Source: Hemicordylus capensis (Eukaryota; Chordata; Lepidosauria; Squamata; Cordylidae). From it: a DNA stretch of 64,000 nucleotides. The first letter of the stretch is position 1; the number at the start of each line of letters is the position of its first letter. The translations under genes were made by a program, and so were the position numbers. The notes under the pieces are model-generated. The model was given only the letters and a program-made list of their open reading frames with translations. It searched no databases and was not told where the DNA came from. Below, piece by piece: positions 1 through 12,600 of this stretch. The stretch spans positions 247,544,674 through 247,608,673 of the forward strand of contig NC_069657.1 in assembly GCF_027244095.1 (NCBI RefSeq), written 5' to 3'.

Positions 1-3000
1 TGGGTGTCCCCCCCCCTAGATTTCATAATGCATCCAGTAAGCTTGGTGAAATGTTTGGGATGTGTCAGGCCTTCACAAACATGATGGAGACATGAACATG
101 GAGCTGTGCTAAGACAATTCTCAGCAGTTGCCATTTTAGCTCCAGTTGCATTCTGGAGAGTTGGACAGAAGCAAACATCTTTCCCACCCTTTGTCCTAGC
201 ACGAAATAGAAATCATTCTTATCTTAGCAGGAACTGAATTCTCTCATAATGCCAGCAAAGAAACCTGCTGGCCTAGCTTGTATGTGACATGCTTTCCATC
301 TCTTTCCAACTTACAGTGCCTTAATGAAGGAAAAGCTTTGCCATTCTCACTCAAATGGCAGCATAGGGTTTGCTTGTAAGGTATAGCCTGCATCTTCCTT
401 GCTTAGCAAGCAAACAGTTCTTATACCTTGATAGAATATATATAAAACAGGTTTCCTTCATGTAAGTTCTGGTGTAATCTTCATGTCTGAGTCCATCATG
501 TTTGTGCTCATGCTCCATCCATCCAAATATAGGAGAATGATATTGTTGCTCTTTGACTCTTTCCTCCCCTTCTTGTCAACCATTCACTCACCAGTATTGT
601 CCAGTGGGAATTGAACCCATTTCTGCTCTGGCCACTTGTGGCTCCTGAAAATGCTGTGCTCCCTGCCCCCGCCGCCCCGGTACCTAAGGCCATATAGGTT
701 GCTTCCGCCTAGAATGCTGGGCAATCCGGTTCCTAACTCCTTAATACATGGATGAGTTATGAAGGGGAGGAATTGAAGCTGCCTATTAATGGGGGAATTG
801 TTTTCCACAGAGTCTGTTACTTTCTTGTAGAGCTGGTGGATGGAATCAAGTCAATCTACCTCACCCTTTCCTAGCTGCTGCCTTTCCTTTTTGTTTTTGA
901 AGGAAATCTAGCAGTGTCAGAGTATTTTGGGAGAGCAAAGAAGGGAATTGGTCTTTCACGCAAGAATGTTTTGGTTCTTGGTTCTACTGTGTGCTGTTTT
1001 CCAGAAATGGTATATCCTGCCCTCCTTAGTGCAGTCCACATTGCCACATTCAGCCACACAGTTCTGAGTCCTGATACTGCTTTAAGCCGCAGTGCAGCTG
1101 GATTGCCTTATGAATGTTCTCAACATTTGGAGACCCTCTGGATTGTAGTTCATCACTTAATACAAAGAAGGGATATTGAGGCTTCCATTTTCCTTGGTCA
1201 TAGCTGAGGCTCCTCTATGGCATCCTCTCCTGCATTCTTGATCACAGCAGCATTTCCTTCTGATGGATGTAGATGAGGAAGTGTGTGACTTTCATCAAGA
1301 AGTAGGCATCGGCTAGGAAATGGCAGCAGTGTTCAGCAGTCCTTCAGGATGGGTGGGATGGATGTGCCTCTGCTGAAAGCTCAGACTGAGACTGGTGCAT
1401 GTCACTCAGGACAGCAGATGCCTAGTTTCTTCTCACTTGTATCACTTTACAAAGTTGGACTCTTAAAAGTGAATGGTGCCGATTTCAATTTCACCTTGTA
1501 CTTTTGTATGGTTTTGTCCTCTTGATCCCATGGGTTCCCTCAGTTGGGTCCACACAACTTGGGATCCACCAAGCCAAATACTGTGTATCAGCCGTGTGTC
1601 TCATCCCACCAGGGTTTTAATATATTTCTGATTTCCCTGCTGGGGCAATAAATCCAAGGGATTGCTAGGCTCTGACAGGCCACTATGCATGGCTGATGGC
1701 TTGTGTTCTAGCTTGGCCAAACACATGCCTGTGTTTTAGCTTGGCAGCAGGTGGTGTGGGCCTATCCTCAATCAGTGTTGTTTGGTAAAAGGCGGTGAAC
1801 AAGATTCCCTAGCAGCTTATAAGGATAGCTGGGTTTAGTCTGTTGCAGCAAAAATAGCAGAGCATCTTGTAGCACCTTAAAGACTAACAGGTTTATTGTG
1901 GCTCCATTGTTGGTAGCCTAGGGTCTTGCAGCATTTGAACTCCTTATAGTATTGGAACTGCTGTAGCATCCTGTAGATTTTCTCCTCCTCATTCTTTTAC
2001 TATACTTCCTAGTGCTGGCTAGCAACATGTAAAGCAGGTAACTACTGGAGAGCTTCCCCGGAGCTGGCCATTTCCTTTCCCTCCAAAAACTTGGAATGTC
2101 CTGATGAGGGATTTTTCTGAGCCAAAGCCAAACTTCTCACATTGTGCCTGTCGCTCCTGGGCTCCCGTTGAGCCTGAAGTATACCTCATCCTTGTGGTTT
2201 TTATATAGGAGTGAAGGACGAAAGTGGGTAGATGCTGGTGCTATGTAGGTCAGGTTGGGTGGGCTAAGCCAGCAGGATCTCTGTTGGTTCAGCCTAATGG
2301 AAACCAGACCTGCCTTCATTCTGCCCACCTACTTCCTGCAAATGATTGGCCCCTGTTCCAAACCAAGGGCCCGTAGTTCAAAGCTGGGGCCTCCCCATGT
2401 TTCATTAGACCCTAACCTGCTGTGGTTCAACGACCTTTGCCAAATGGGACTTCCCTGGTTTTGCAGCAACCTAGGTCTGTCTTTTGTCTTCCAAAGCAAC
2501 TTGGAGAAGCTGCAGAAAACAGGCTTCAGCCTGCCCAACTTGTCCAACTTCTTTTTTTTCCCCTTCCCCTGCACAAAGTTGTCAATATACAATGTAGTGC
2601 ATTGCAGTTCATACAAGTGCCTTACATTGCCACGTAGCCTTTCATACCTTTTTGTCTTTTGTATGCGTATCTGTCTATATATACTTTTTGGTGCATTTCA
2701 CATATGTACGCTAGTTTAGCTATTCATAAAAGGGACAGCATTTGAACATTTTGCCTCATTTTTCTATGCCTTTTTTGACTGTAGGTAGGTATTCCTTGGC
2801 GAATATAAAATCCTTCTGCCGCTTCACTGGAGCAGTTGTGGACACACACATCTCTGTGGTATTGCTGCAATATGTATTCCAATAAACAGGTGTGCTTGCT
2901 TCCATTACCTGCCTTGAATTCCAGGTAGCTTGCATTCGTTCGAAAGCACTTTTTGCAAATAAAGCTACAAGGAGTCTCATTCCTGTTGTGGTGGTATCTG

Positions 3001-4820
3001 TGGGCAGAACTGCAGTTAAATGAAGTTCTGAGACTCATGGGTTGGGGGTGGGGCGTGGTTCCACGATGCAGCAAGGAAGCTTCAATTGGAAGAAGGGGGA
3101 TGTAAGAAGCGGGATTTTTAACCCTCTTTCTCCCCTGCAGCACTTCTGCTGATCACTGGTTCCTCCTTCTGCTGCTTTTACCCTTGCAAGGGAAAAATAC
3201 AGGTACTTGTTTCTTTTCCTTGGTAGGAGTAAAAGCAATTAGAGGGGAAGTATTAAGGAGCTCTTCTGCTCTGCTCCTAACGTTCTGCTTTAAATTGCAG
3301 CCTCACCAGCTGCATTTTGTATGTGTTTAAAAATTTCCACACACTAAAATAGAACTACACATAATATGTAGTAGTTAGACATAGTATTGTACACATAATG
3401 TGTAGTAACTATGTAGTAGAACTACATAATGTGTAGTTCTCTCTTGGGAATTCATAAGTGCATGTGTACACACGCAGACTTACTCCCACAAAATGGGGAG
3501 AGTGCCCATATCAATACTGCCACATTTGACTCTGTTTCTAATTCAGGGTTACATCACCTCTGTCTTCCAGGTTGACCAACAGAAAGCTTACCTAGAATTG
3601 TAGTTGATATCTAGATCGTTACAAAAACCTGGGGAGAGGAGAGCTGGTCTTGTGGTAGCAAGCATGACTTGTCCCCTTTAGCTAAGCAGGGTCTGCCCTA
3701 GTTGCATATGAACATGAGACTAGAAGTGTGAGCACTGCACTGTAAGATATTCCCCTCAGGGGATGCAGCCTCTCTGGGAAGAGCAGAAGGTTTCAAGTTC
3801 CCTCCCTGGCTTCTCCGAGATAGGGCTGAGAGAGATTCCTGCCTACAACCTTGAAGAAGCCACTGCCAGTCTGTGTAGACAATACTGAACTAGATGGACC
3901 TATGGTCTGATTCGGTATATGGCAGGTTCCTATACTCCTATGAAATAGGGCTCATGACTCTGATGTATCAAGTTGCTGTGATTTTTGATTTTTTATTTGG
4001 TGGGGGAAGTGTTCCTTATCTTCCTGCCTCACCTATTCTAGATTGAGAGGTCTTTTCCTGCCTGTCTTGTCCTAGGTGGATCAGAAGATATGTAGCATTA
4101 TTTTGCAGATCTAGCTATAAACTTTCCAAAGCTCAGTAAATAGATACCTTTGCACAGGAGGGCATTAAAATTTGTATTCTTGAAAATAGTTTAGTGTTGG
4201 TTTTTTTAAAAAAAAATCTGAGGAAACTATAATTCCTTTTAAGCTTCCTGCCCACACAGCCCTTATGTGTTTAGTGGCTGTTTTTAGAAAAGTCAATGGA
4301 TACTATATAATACTAATCACAGAAGTTGTAAATAACCTACTTTCAGTCTGGATAGAATTAGGGCTTTATTCTATTTCCGATGCTACAGATGAAAACCAGG
4401 TACCCCAGATACTTGATCTTGTGTCTTCCTGAAGAATGGCCTTCATTATCCTGAGTGCACAGCTGGATCAGGATTGTTACCAAGGGCTTTGTAAATGTAG
4501 TCTTTATATGAAACCTATATATTCTTATCACTGTACTTTAAGTGAATCCTTTGCACAGGCAGGGTACAACAGAAGATGCTGGATGTGTGCATGTCTGGGG
4601 CTTCCCCCCATTAATTTCTAATTATCATGGACCAAATTTCAGTCACAAACCTGAGATAAAATGCCTGGTCTTCCATATTTAATTTTAAACTTCATGTTTC
4701 TGGGGAAAGATTTTCAGGATTTCCTTCTCAATAGTTGTTTGTTCCCTGTCATGAAAATACAAATTTTGTATGGATTTTTATAAACAGATCTGTGATGCAA
4801 ATATTTTCTGAAATAAAAAG
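1..4820 (+). other. Mostly unique sequence, possible 3' UTR of convergent TRAM2
   Basis: No coding exon is visible. In human, TRAM2 lies tail-to-tail with EFHC1 and has a very long 3' UTR, so the plus strand here may be that UTR. Plus-strand AATAAA signals occur near 1646, 2881, 2957 and at 4812-4817. The only clear repeat is a SINE at 3631-3943. A frame at 914-1207 (97 codons) has no recognisable features. This reading rests on synteny alone. Confidence 0.3.
3631..3943 (+). mobile_element. 5S-rRNA-derived SINE (5S-Sauria type), near full length
   Basis: The head contains AGCTAAGCAGGGTCTGCCC followed by a GCATATGAA..GAGAC block, matching the internal promoter half of vertebrate 5S rRNA. The tail (GTAGACAATACTGAACTAGA and TATGGTCTGATTCGGTATA) is the LINE-derived end shared with other SINEs in the window. 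Such SINEs are known from squamates, with an L2-clade partner. Confidence 0.85.
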
Positions 4821-5024
4821 GCATAGAATGATCAAAAGTGCTACTTAAAGAACTCATAATTGTGCATTCATGTATTGGTCAAACATCTGTACCTCAAGAA
4901 ACATTGCTCAGTGGTTGCTGCCATACAGCCTTGAAAAGTTTGTGCCTACGACATGGTGGATTCGGTTCCCAGTTTGCCTGACTAAGAGAGAGCAAGGGCC
5001 TTAGCAAATTCTAGGTGTCATAAT

Positions 5025-5210
5025 TTGATGGCAAAGCACATGTTTTGCATGTACAAGGTCTCTACCATCTTGCACACCACCTCACCTCGGATCCTTTTAA
5101 CTGGAAAAATCCTCTGAGATCAGATGTGCAGCTGCCAGTCAGAGGAGATGATACTAAGTTAGATGGACCAAGTATCTTCATACAGCCATCGGTTTCATGG
5201 ACCACACAGT
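5025..5210 (+). mobile_element. Diverged tRNA-derived SINE
   Basis: The stretch GCAAAGCACATGTTTTGCATG resembles the tRNA-Ala-like head seen more clearly at 33964, and AGTTAGATGGACCAAG is the shared LINE-type tail. The copy is old and its ends are approximate. Confidence 0.55.
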
Positions 5211-5239
5211 CTGCAAAAGGCAATCCACGGAGTTCCAAA

Positions 5240-5418
5240 CCCCGGCTGGATCTTGCAGATCCCAACTTCTCTATGAAGTTCACCTTGGGCCAGTCACTAT
5301 TCTGAATAACCAATCTCACAGAACTGTTCTGAGGATAAATTGGGGGCAGGGGTGGGGAGCATGTATACCACCCTGTTCTCCTTGGAGGAAGGATGGGATA
5401 TGAGATGGTGTAGCTTTT
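5240..5418 (+). mobile_element. Diverged Sauria-type SINE fragment
   Basis: GGGCCAGTCACT, CTCACAGAACTGTTCTGAGGA and CTCCTTGGAGGAAGGATGGGATATGA match the right two-thirds of the full copy at 14121-14349. Confidence 0.6.
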
Positions 5419-6079
5419 TGTTCTAAAAATCCAATTCCTTTGTTGGGAACTACCAGTCAGTAATGATCCAGTTGGGGTTAGATGATGAACAAATATTCTT
5501 TCTCTTCTCTCCTTCCCCTTTAGTGGCTTTGCAGGAAACTCAGTGGTGAAATAAGTCTGTTATGAGCAAACCTTCTAGGTGTTGTGTGTGCAGATACCAG
5601 GAGGACTGGAAACAAAGTACATAGAACTTGGAACAGCAGAAGTAGCCACAGACCACTCTTGAGAAAATGCATAGAAATGCATTTTCCATTTATGTCAATG
5701 ATTTCAAAAGCACAACTGTGGTAGGCAAGTGGTGCGACGTACAGAACTCTGCAGCATTGACAATGAAATACCCACACTTTGTGCCTGACCAATATTGGGC
5801 TATGGCTATTGTTAAGAGAGCTGTAGGGGGACCTTCTGCCTTGACACTATGATGTGGGGTGCCTTCTGAAGAGGCAGACACTTGGCCCCTGTGTAGTGTG
5901 TATGTACCCTCATGAGGTTCTCTTGAGATAAAGGTCCATTTGAGACTTCCAAGAGCACTCCTTTGCCTAAACGTGTGACTCCTAGTCAACGGTGGGTAAC
6001 TTGGCATCCTCCTAGGGCATTGTTAGGGAGTGAAGTAATTGTGTATTCTTGGACTCTTGCCCATATCCCAACCATAAGC

Positions 6080-6085
6080 TTTATT
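6080..6085 (-). terminator. Candidate EFHC1 polyadenylation signal
   Basis: AATAAA on the minus strand, about 435 bases past the EFHC1 stop, would give a short 3' UTR. An ATTAAA at 6487-6492 lies closer (29 bases past the stop) but would leave almost no UTR. Choice between them is inference; transcripts would settle it. Confidence 0.4.
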
Positions 6086-6520
6086 TCTTGACATTCCTCC
6101 CCCCCACACACACAATGTAACTTGTGCCAATGCAAGACATATTGTTGTACAGCCACCCACAACTCTGCAGTGCCCACTTTACGGAAAGCTGGCATGCATT
6201 TCAACTTGTGAGGTCACCTCTGGTTTAGGAAACCTAAGAACAGAGTTGTTGGTGGTACAGAATGGCCTCTGGAGAAAAGCTCTGAGTGCCAGAGGTTACA
6301 CGGCTTTCCTAGCTATGTCAAGATCCATTCTCTATTAATGATGCAATTGCATAGAATCAGAATATTGGTGTAGGATGTACATTCATAATTATAGTCTGCT
6401 TCTGCTATGTGCTTGGAGAAATGTTTGAGCTGAGCTGTGTGGGCAAGGAAAAGGAGACCAGAACAAATGCTCGGGTATCAGCATATTTTAATAATCTATA
6501 TGGAGAACTCCTGACTTCTT

Positions 6521-6610
6521 TTAGGCATTTTGTGGAGATGAGAACTGGAAAGCTCTGAGAAATCTGGGATACCTTATCTGGTTTTCCCCGTGCGAACACA
6601 AGTTGATGAG
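6521..6610 (-). CDS. EFHC1: EFHC1 terminal coding exon 11
   Basis: This exon encodes residues 619-647: [18 protein letters not shown] then [11 protein letters not shown] and TAA. It aligns with the human C-terminus [23 protein letters not shown], but ends six residues longer. The acceptor TGTTCCAG|CTC is strong and exon 10 ends in phase 0, so the frame fits. It is separated from exon 10 by a 5.28-kb intron. Confidence 0.9.
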   Translation of the reverse strand, partial: LINLCSHGENQIRYPRFLRAFQFSSPQNA

Positions 6611-9600
6611 CTGGAACAGAGAAGCAAGAAAAATTGTCATTCCACTGGGGGAAAAAAATCAGTTTGCAATTTGTGTCCTTAAGAACAGGTGTGGCTTTCC
6701 CATATTTGGTGTAGAAAGGATGATCCCTCATGCAAGATATGAAAGAGAAGAAAAATAACAGCAGGCAAAGGTGACTTCTGCTAGTGAGACTCTGGACATA
6801 AACTGTGGATTCTTAACATAAGTCACAGGGCAGAAGTTGGAAACCACTGGATTTAAACATGTGATACAGCCTTGACCATCTGTCCTCAGAGGAAGAATTT
6901 CATCCACCCCAAACCAGTTACTTTCTTAAGCCATAAACAAAAGTAATTCTGAAACCAATTTATGTGGTTCAGTGCATCAAAAGAAATGTGAGATACCATC
7001 CTCTCATCTGGACGTTGCTTCCTCTGTATGAGCTGGCTAGGGTGGAACTCCGGTATATAAGAATTTGAGGGAGAAATATCGCCCAGTTGAGGAATGCAAC
7101 ATACAGATGGAGATATTTGAAGACTGGCATTTCTGCTACCAAAGAATGTCACCAACAGCTGCGGTTGGGGAAAGAGCGGAGAGGAAGGCATTATTGTCCC
7201 ACTCCGTGCCAACAAGAGTCTAGATTTAATCTTTTTCTGTGCTGAAATGACAAGGAACAGCAGTGGCCAACATCTCCCCTGTGTAGCATGCAAATGATCC
7301 CAACCCCATGGATCTAGCTTTGCATTTGTCCAGTGGGGTGGATGCAAGAACGCATCATGGTTTGGCAGCTGGCTTAACTGGTGCTTTCCTCTCTGTCAGC
7401 CAGGATGACTGCAGTTCCAACTCAGTTTTGCCCTGCTGAAAGAGTGGGGTCTGCGCCACCTTTCCTCCAGCCCTTCCCGGCAGCCAACAGAGGAGGCAGT
7501 AGCCACAGAGTGTCATCCTACCAAACTGCATGAGACTGAGTTCTGGAGCTCGGCTCTGTCTGAAGGCCCTTTCCGCATAAGCACTTGAATCATGCTCCAG
7601 TGGCATTTTAGCCATGGTATGATTCTCCTGGAAGGGAAGCTTCAACTCCACCCCACACAGCAATGGCAACTGCATTATCTAAGGGGGAAATGCATTTGCC
7701 CTGTTTTGTGTTTCACAGTATCCCACACAAACAGTGGTGCCTGGCAAAGAAAGAACTGGAGATGTGGAAAATAATATGCTCTAACATAGTATAGTGGCAG
7801 GAAATATGTAGGTGTTTCCTGAGTTATCCAGCCTTGTACTACTGAGAGAAAGAAGCACTTGGCTAGTCTCCCAATTTTCTACCTTAAAGCAGTGAAAGAG
7901 TAGAGCAAGGGAATAGTAGGATAACCCAAGCTGGGGGTACAGAGGGGCTATCGCAGTGTGCTAGGGTGCAGGTGGAGAGCTTTCCTTTCCTTATTCCACT
8001 TTCCTTTCCACAGCTATGGTACTTAGAGAGGGAAACATTACTGCAGGATTCGCTTATGAAAATATACAATAGGTTAGAGTAAAGTGAGTTTGTGCTGCAT
8101 TTTTAGTAATAAGCAGAAAGTGTGGCAGTGTTAACACTTAGCATTCCTGGAATTCTACCAAATACAGGCAAGACTAACACATCTGAAAAATGCTTTTTGC
8201 AGTTTGGATGTGTGTGTTCATAGAGTGCCATATGTGAGCATGGCATCTATACAGAGAATGAGAATGCAAGTTCTAGTCCCAAGGAGCTCATAATGTAATA
8301 GTAGGCACATAGGAGAAAAACAAAGGAAGGGGAAGGAATTGGAGGTAGAGAGAGACAGTACAGCTGTGCATCTTAAGAACTGGGTCCAAGTCGTATGAGA
8401 GCATTTTTCTCCAGAAATGATTCCAGAGAAAAACTCCTCCGATACTGGGAAATTATTCAATATCATACTGAATCGCATTGGTATGGTATTGAATAAGATC
8501 AGAAGGTGGTATGGAAAATGTCTGTGCCCCGTAAGAACAGGGTATCTCACACGCACATACACACACACACCCCACACAGTAGAATGCAATGTCACTACGT
8601 TGCCTCCTTTCCTAGTGGGAAAGGCAGGACCAGAAAAAGAAAGAAAACAATTTGAAATAGGCAGTACTTGTCTTCAAAGAAGCCAGCTCTTCAGTCAAGG
8701 TGGACTCAGTAATCATCAGCTTGATGTTAGCCTGACTACACATTGTATGGATGGCATAATGCAATAATGCCCATGATTAGGATGGGCCCAATAGGGCCTG
8801 CGCACAACCCTAATAAGCAAGAAAAGGATGTGATTTCATGTGCATAGGGCATGGAACAAAGACTTTATAGAAGGATGAAGACAACAAAGAGGTGTAGCTA
8901 TAATTGAACAAGGGAGGACAAACGTCCCTGGGTCCCTATGGACAGCCCGTTCTTCACTCTGCCCTCCCGCCACCCTGATGGCCAAGCTGTGGCTCTTGAT
9001 TGGAGTGTGGGGGCTGTGTGATATTATTTGCTGAGGAGTAAGAGAGAGGGCATGCAGATAATATCCCCTCCCCCATATAATTCTGCAGCAAATTATATAC
9101 AGCTGCAATTCTGCATGTCCATATAATTCTGCAGCAAAGACACCATATGGGGTGGGGAGAAGGAGGCAGCAAAGGGTCCATCTTCACTTCCTGTCCCAGG
9201 ACCCACTTACAGCCTTACTGTGCCCCTGGGGATGTACCTATCCCTGAGCACGATAGGAAGAGGCTTGAATGAATGGCAGAAGTGTGTTCTATAGACTCTG
9301 AGATATGAACAGTCTGGACTAGTTAAGATTTAAAAGTGCATTGGTTCCAAGCTAGACTCATTGTGATGCATTACTGCTTATGAGTGAGGAACTGCTGCAT
9401 TCAGTGTCTGGTATCCTCAAGCTAGCATCTTTAGCAACACATAACACTTGCTGGGTCACTTACATTGCTAAGCTTTATGGTCATCCACATGACCTTTTGC
9501 TGGGCTGGTGGGGGCAGGGGGAGGCAGGATATTACCTACTTTCCCCCACCCACAATATGATCCCAGCCACACGACTTGCACGCCCACATGATCAGTGCTG

Positions 9601-12600
9601 CCATGTAGCATTCTAGAGGCTGGAAAAATGTGTCCTGGCCTCCAGATATCCCACAATGCACTGCACAAGCACAGTGCATTGAGAGATTCCCCCGTGAGTC
9701 AGGCACTCTAGATGCCTGGCATACACACAACCACTTGCCTGGGTAAAAGGGTGTGCTCATGCCCTTTTACCCAGGTAAATAGGTTAAATTCCACAGCTCC
9801 CCAGGGAGGCAGTGCTGGGATCTGCCTCAATCCCAGCACTTCACACGAGCAGCCCTGCCTAGGCAGGGCTGCTTGTGTGAACAACCTCCTTAAGTGTAAT
9901 TTGAAATCCAAAGAATTGCCACTTCTTGTTTCCTACCGAAAATTAGGTAGATGGCATCTGAGCAAACATAACACCCCACAAACTGTGCGAGATCTTCTGA
10001 TATTTCATGTTGCAGTTAACATGAATTTCGCAACAAATCTTTGATTTAAACATGCAACACCAGGCTGTGGGAGAGCTTATGCAAAGAGCAAGCTCTCTCC
10101 TCCACTACTTTTCTTTCTTTCAACTTAGCGAAGAAACAAATGGGGAGGCCAGGAATACTGCACTGTCTGTTAAGACTGGGCTGTTCCCAGTCTTTGGGCA
10201 AACCACCAGCGATGTACAGGCGATCAGTGTTGTACGAGCACTTCTGTATATGGGAAGTACATTGAATGCACTTCCGATATATTTTAAAAATGACTCTGCA
10301 GTGATTTGCTCTCTGTTTCCATGATGGCTTGTGCTACTGATAACATTAACTGCCTTTGCCCTACTGAAGTGACTTCCAGCATGATGCTATACATGTTGAT
10401 CAGAAAAAAGTCCCAGCGAGTTCAATAGAACTTGCATGATAATAAGTATGCACAGGGCACTTTGCCTAATTAGGCCAATTCAGGGCCAAACTAGATGTTA
10501 TGCAGGAGGTCTGGAATTGCCTACATCTTTTTTTCTTGTTCAAAAAGCAGCTGCAGGATTGGGAATGGGAGGGTGGGGGTGTCACATTTGGATTGGGGCT
10601 GTGGTGCAAGCAGGTTTAGTCTCTTGCTCCTGTGCCAATTCCCTGACTTCAATCATGGAAACCACTTTGGTTGCTATGGTGAATGACCTGCACCAGGATA
10701 TGGACAGGGGCGTATAACCCTGTTGAGTCTCTTGAACCTCTCAGCGGCTTTCAATACCGACAACCATGGTATTCTTCCATATTGCCTTGCTGGACTGTGA
10801 CTTGGAGGCACGCTTTACAGTGGTTCTGGTCCTTTTTGGTGGAAGATACCCAGAGGGTAGTGCTGGGGACAGATTCTTGCTCTGCCCCCGGCCTCTGATC
10901 TATGCAGTGTCCCAGGGCACTATTTATCCCCCATGTTGATTAACATCTACATGAATCAACTGGGGGAGGTCAGTCAGATATGTGGGCTATGATGTTGTCA
11001 GTATGCAGAAGATGCCCAGTTCTATCTCTCATTTCCATCAAATAATCCTAGGGAGGTTTTGAAAACCCTGAATCAGTGCCTGGAGGCAGCTCTAATCTGG
11101 ATGAGGGCAAACAAACTTAATCCGGAGAAGACAGAGATGCTTTTAGTTGAGAAATCTGCCAAGCTCGATGGAGGTTTACATTTACATGCTCAGTGGGGTT
11201 GCACTTCCTCTGAAGATGCAGGCACATAGTCTGGGAATGTTCCTGAGCCTGCCATTGACCCTGAATGTTAGGTGTTGTCGGTGGCAATGTGGTCATATCA
11301 CAGCTGCACTGGCAACCAGTGAGTTTCCAGGCACAATTCAAGGTGCTGGCTGTTGCCTTTAAAGGCCCTATACAGATCTGGACCAAGTTACCTTGATGAT
11401 CACCTGCATCTCTAGAAAAGGAGTGTATCTAAATGATAACACCTTCACCCCTACAAATCTGCCCTTTAGCTCATCACTGCACTCCCTTCTCTCTGGTCTG
11501 GTGCAAACCCAAATTGGTTGGGGGCAACCAAGGGCCTGGTCTTCTTTGTGGTGCCACGGGCCTTCATGCTAGCTGGACTGAAGTGAGTCCAAAGAACCTT
11601 TTTATTTTGGCTGCATTTTTAGCTTGCCGTTTATGGCTAAAGCCTATCTTAGATATGCATTTCTTGTTTATCTCAGTTTTTGTAATGCTTTGGGAAAGTA
11701 CTATAGAAATGTTTTAAATTTAAAAAACAAACACACCCAAAGCTGGTATTAGCCACAGAGAAGGAAACACAAGCCATCAGCCCAATCTAGATTGGGGAGC
11801 CTCACAACTAGTTTCTGAAAAAGAAAGTTCTAATTATGGGATTCCTGTACAGTATCCAGTTTGGCTCTCACAGATACGACTGCTTTTTACCTTCTGGAAA
11901 AGGGGGTCATCAACAGGTATGTTAAAGTGGTCACAAAGGGCAAAGAACTCTGATCTGTCCAGGAGGCCTGAGCCATCTTTGTCTTGCTGGAGGAATGTTG
12001 CCTCCATGCTGCTATCTGGCAAGTAGTTATGTCTCCTCATGTGTTCCTGCATCTGCTCAAGTAATGCATCCAGCTCTTGCTTGTCCGGCTCCCTTGAAGC
12101 TAACCTATAAAGAGCAAAGGAACTCTTGAGTAAGAAACCTGCCTCTGCTGTGCACTGTGGCCATCTGAGCTGGACAGGATTAGCTTGAAAGGTTTACAGA
12201 GAAGTAAAGCTTTCATCTGATTAAAGGGTTTTGTGGAATAAGTATCTGCCTTTTAGCAGTGGCTAAACTGATTAAATTTAAATACGCTTGCATATTGCCA
12301 AATGCCAGTTTAGGTACCTTTTGGATATATTGGAGGCAGTGAAAGAGAGCTTACAATTTAATAAAACCTGTTGTTATCTGCAGGGAAAATTCTCTGTAAG
12401 GTTTCCATTTTTCATTCCTTATTTCAGCAATGCAACAGAAGCAAAATAGTTACAAAAAGCATACAGGTATGCTCCCAACTCACAGACCTGCTGATTAAAA
12501 TTGTTCCCCACTGATTAATCTACAAAAGCTTTAGCTGATCAACCTACCAATTAGACTAATTAAAACTTACAGTCCTACAAAAGTACACTTTGCTTTGACC

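Larger units (their letters stand above)
6611..11890 (-). other. EFHC1 intron 10
   Basis: This 5.28-kb intron separates exon 10 from the tiny last exon. It contains an L2 LINE (10650-11720, opposite strand), a hairpin cluster (9738-9880) and a weak relic of a hAT end near 8888. The rest (6611-8880 and 9900-10640) shows nothing I recognise. Confidence 0.8.

Noticed and set aside
914-1207. 97-codon plus-strand open frame
   Set aside because: No domain, no recognisable homology, no splice context and ordinary base composition; likely a chance frame, perhaps in a UTR.
2329-2410. HGE-like reading on the minus strand as EFHC1 last exon
   Set aside because: The following residues do not match the EFHC1 C-terminus; the exon at 6521-6610 does, with a correct acceptor and phase.
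3670-3740. Possible 5S rRNA gene
   Set aside because: Only the internal-promoter half resembles 5S rRNA and it continues into a SINE body.
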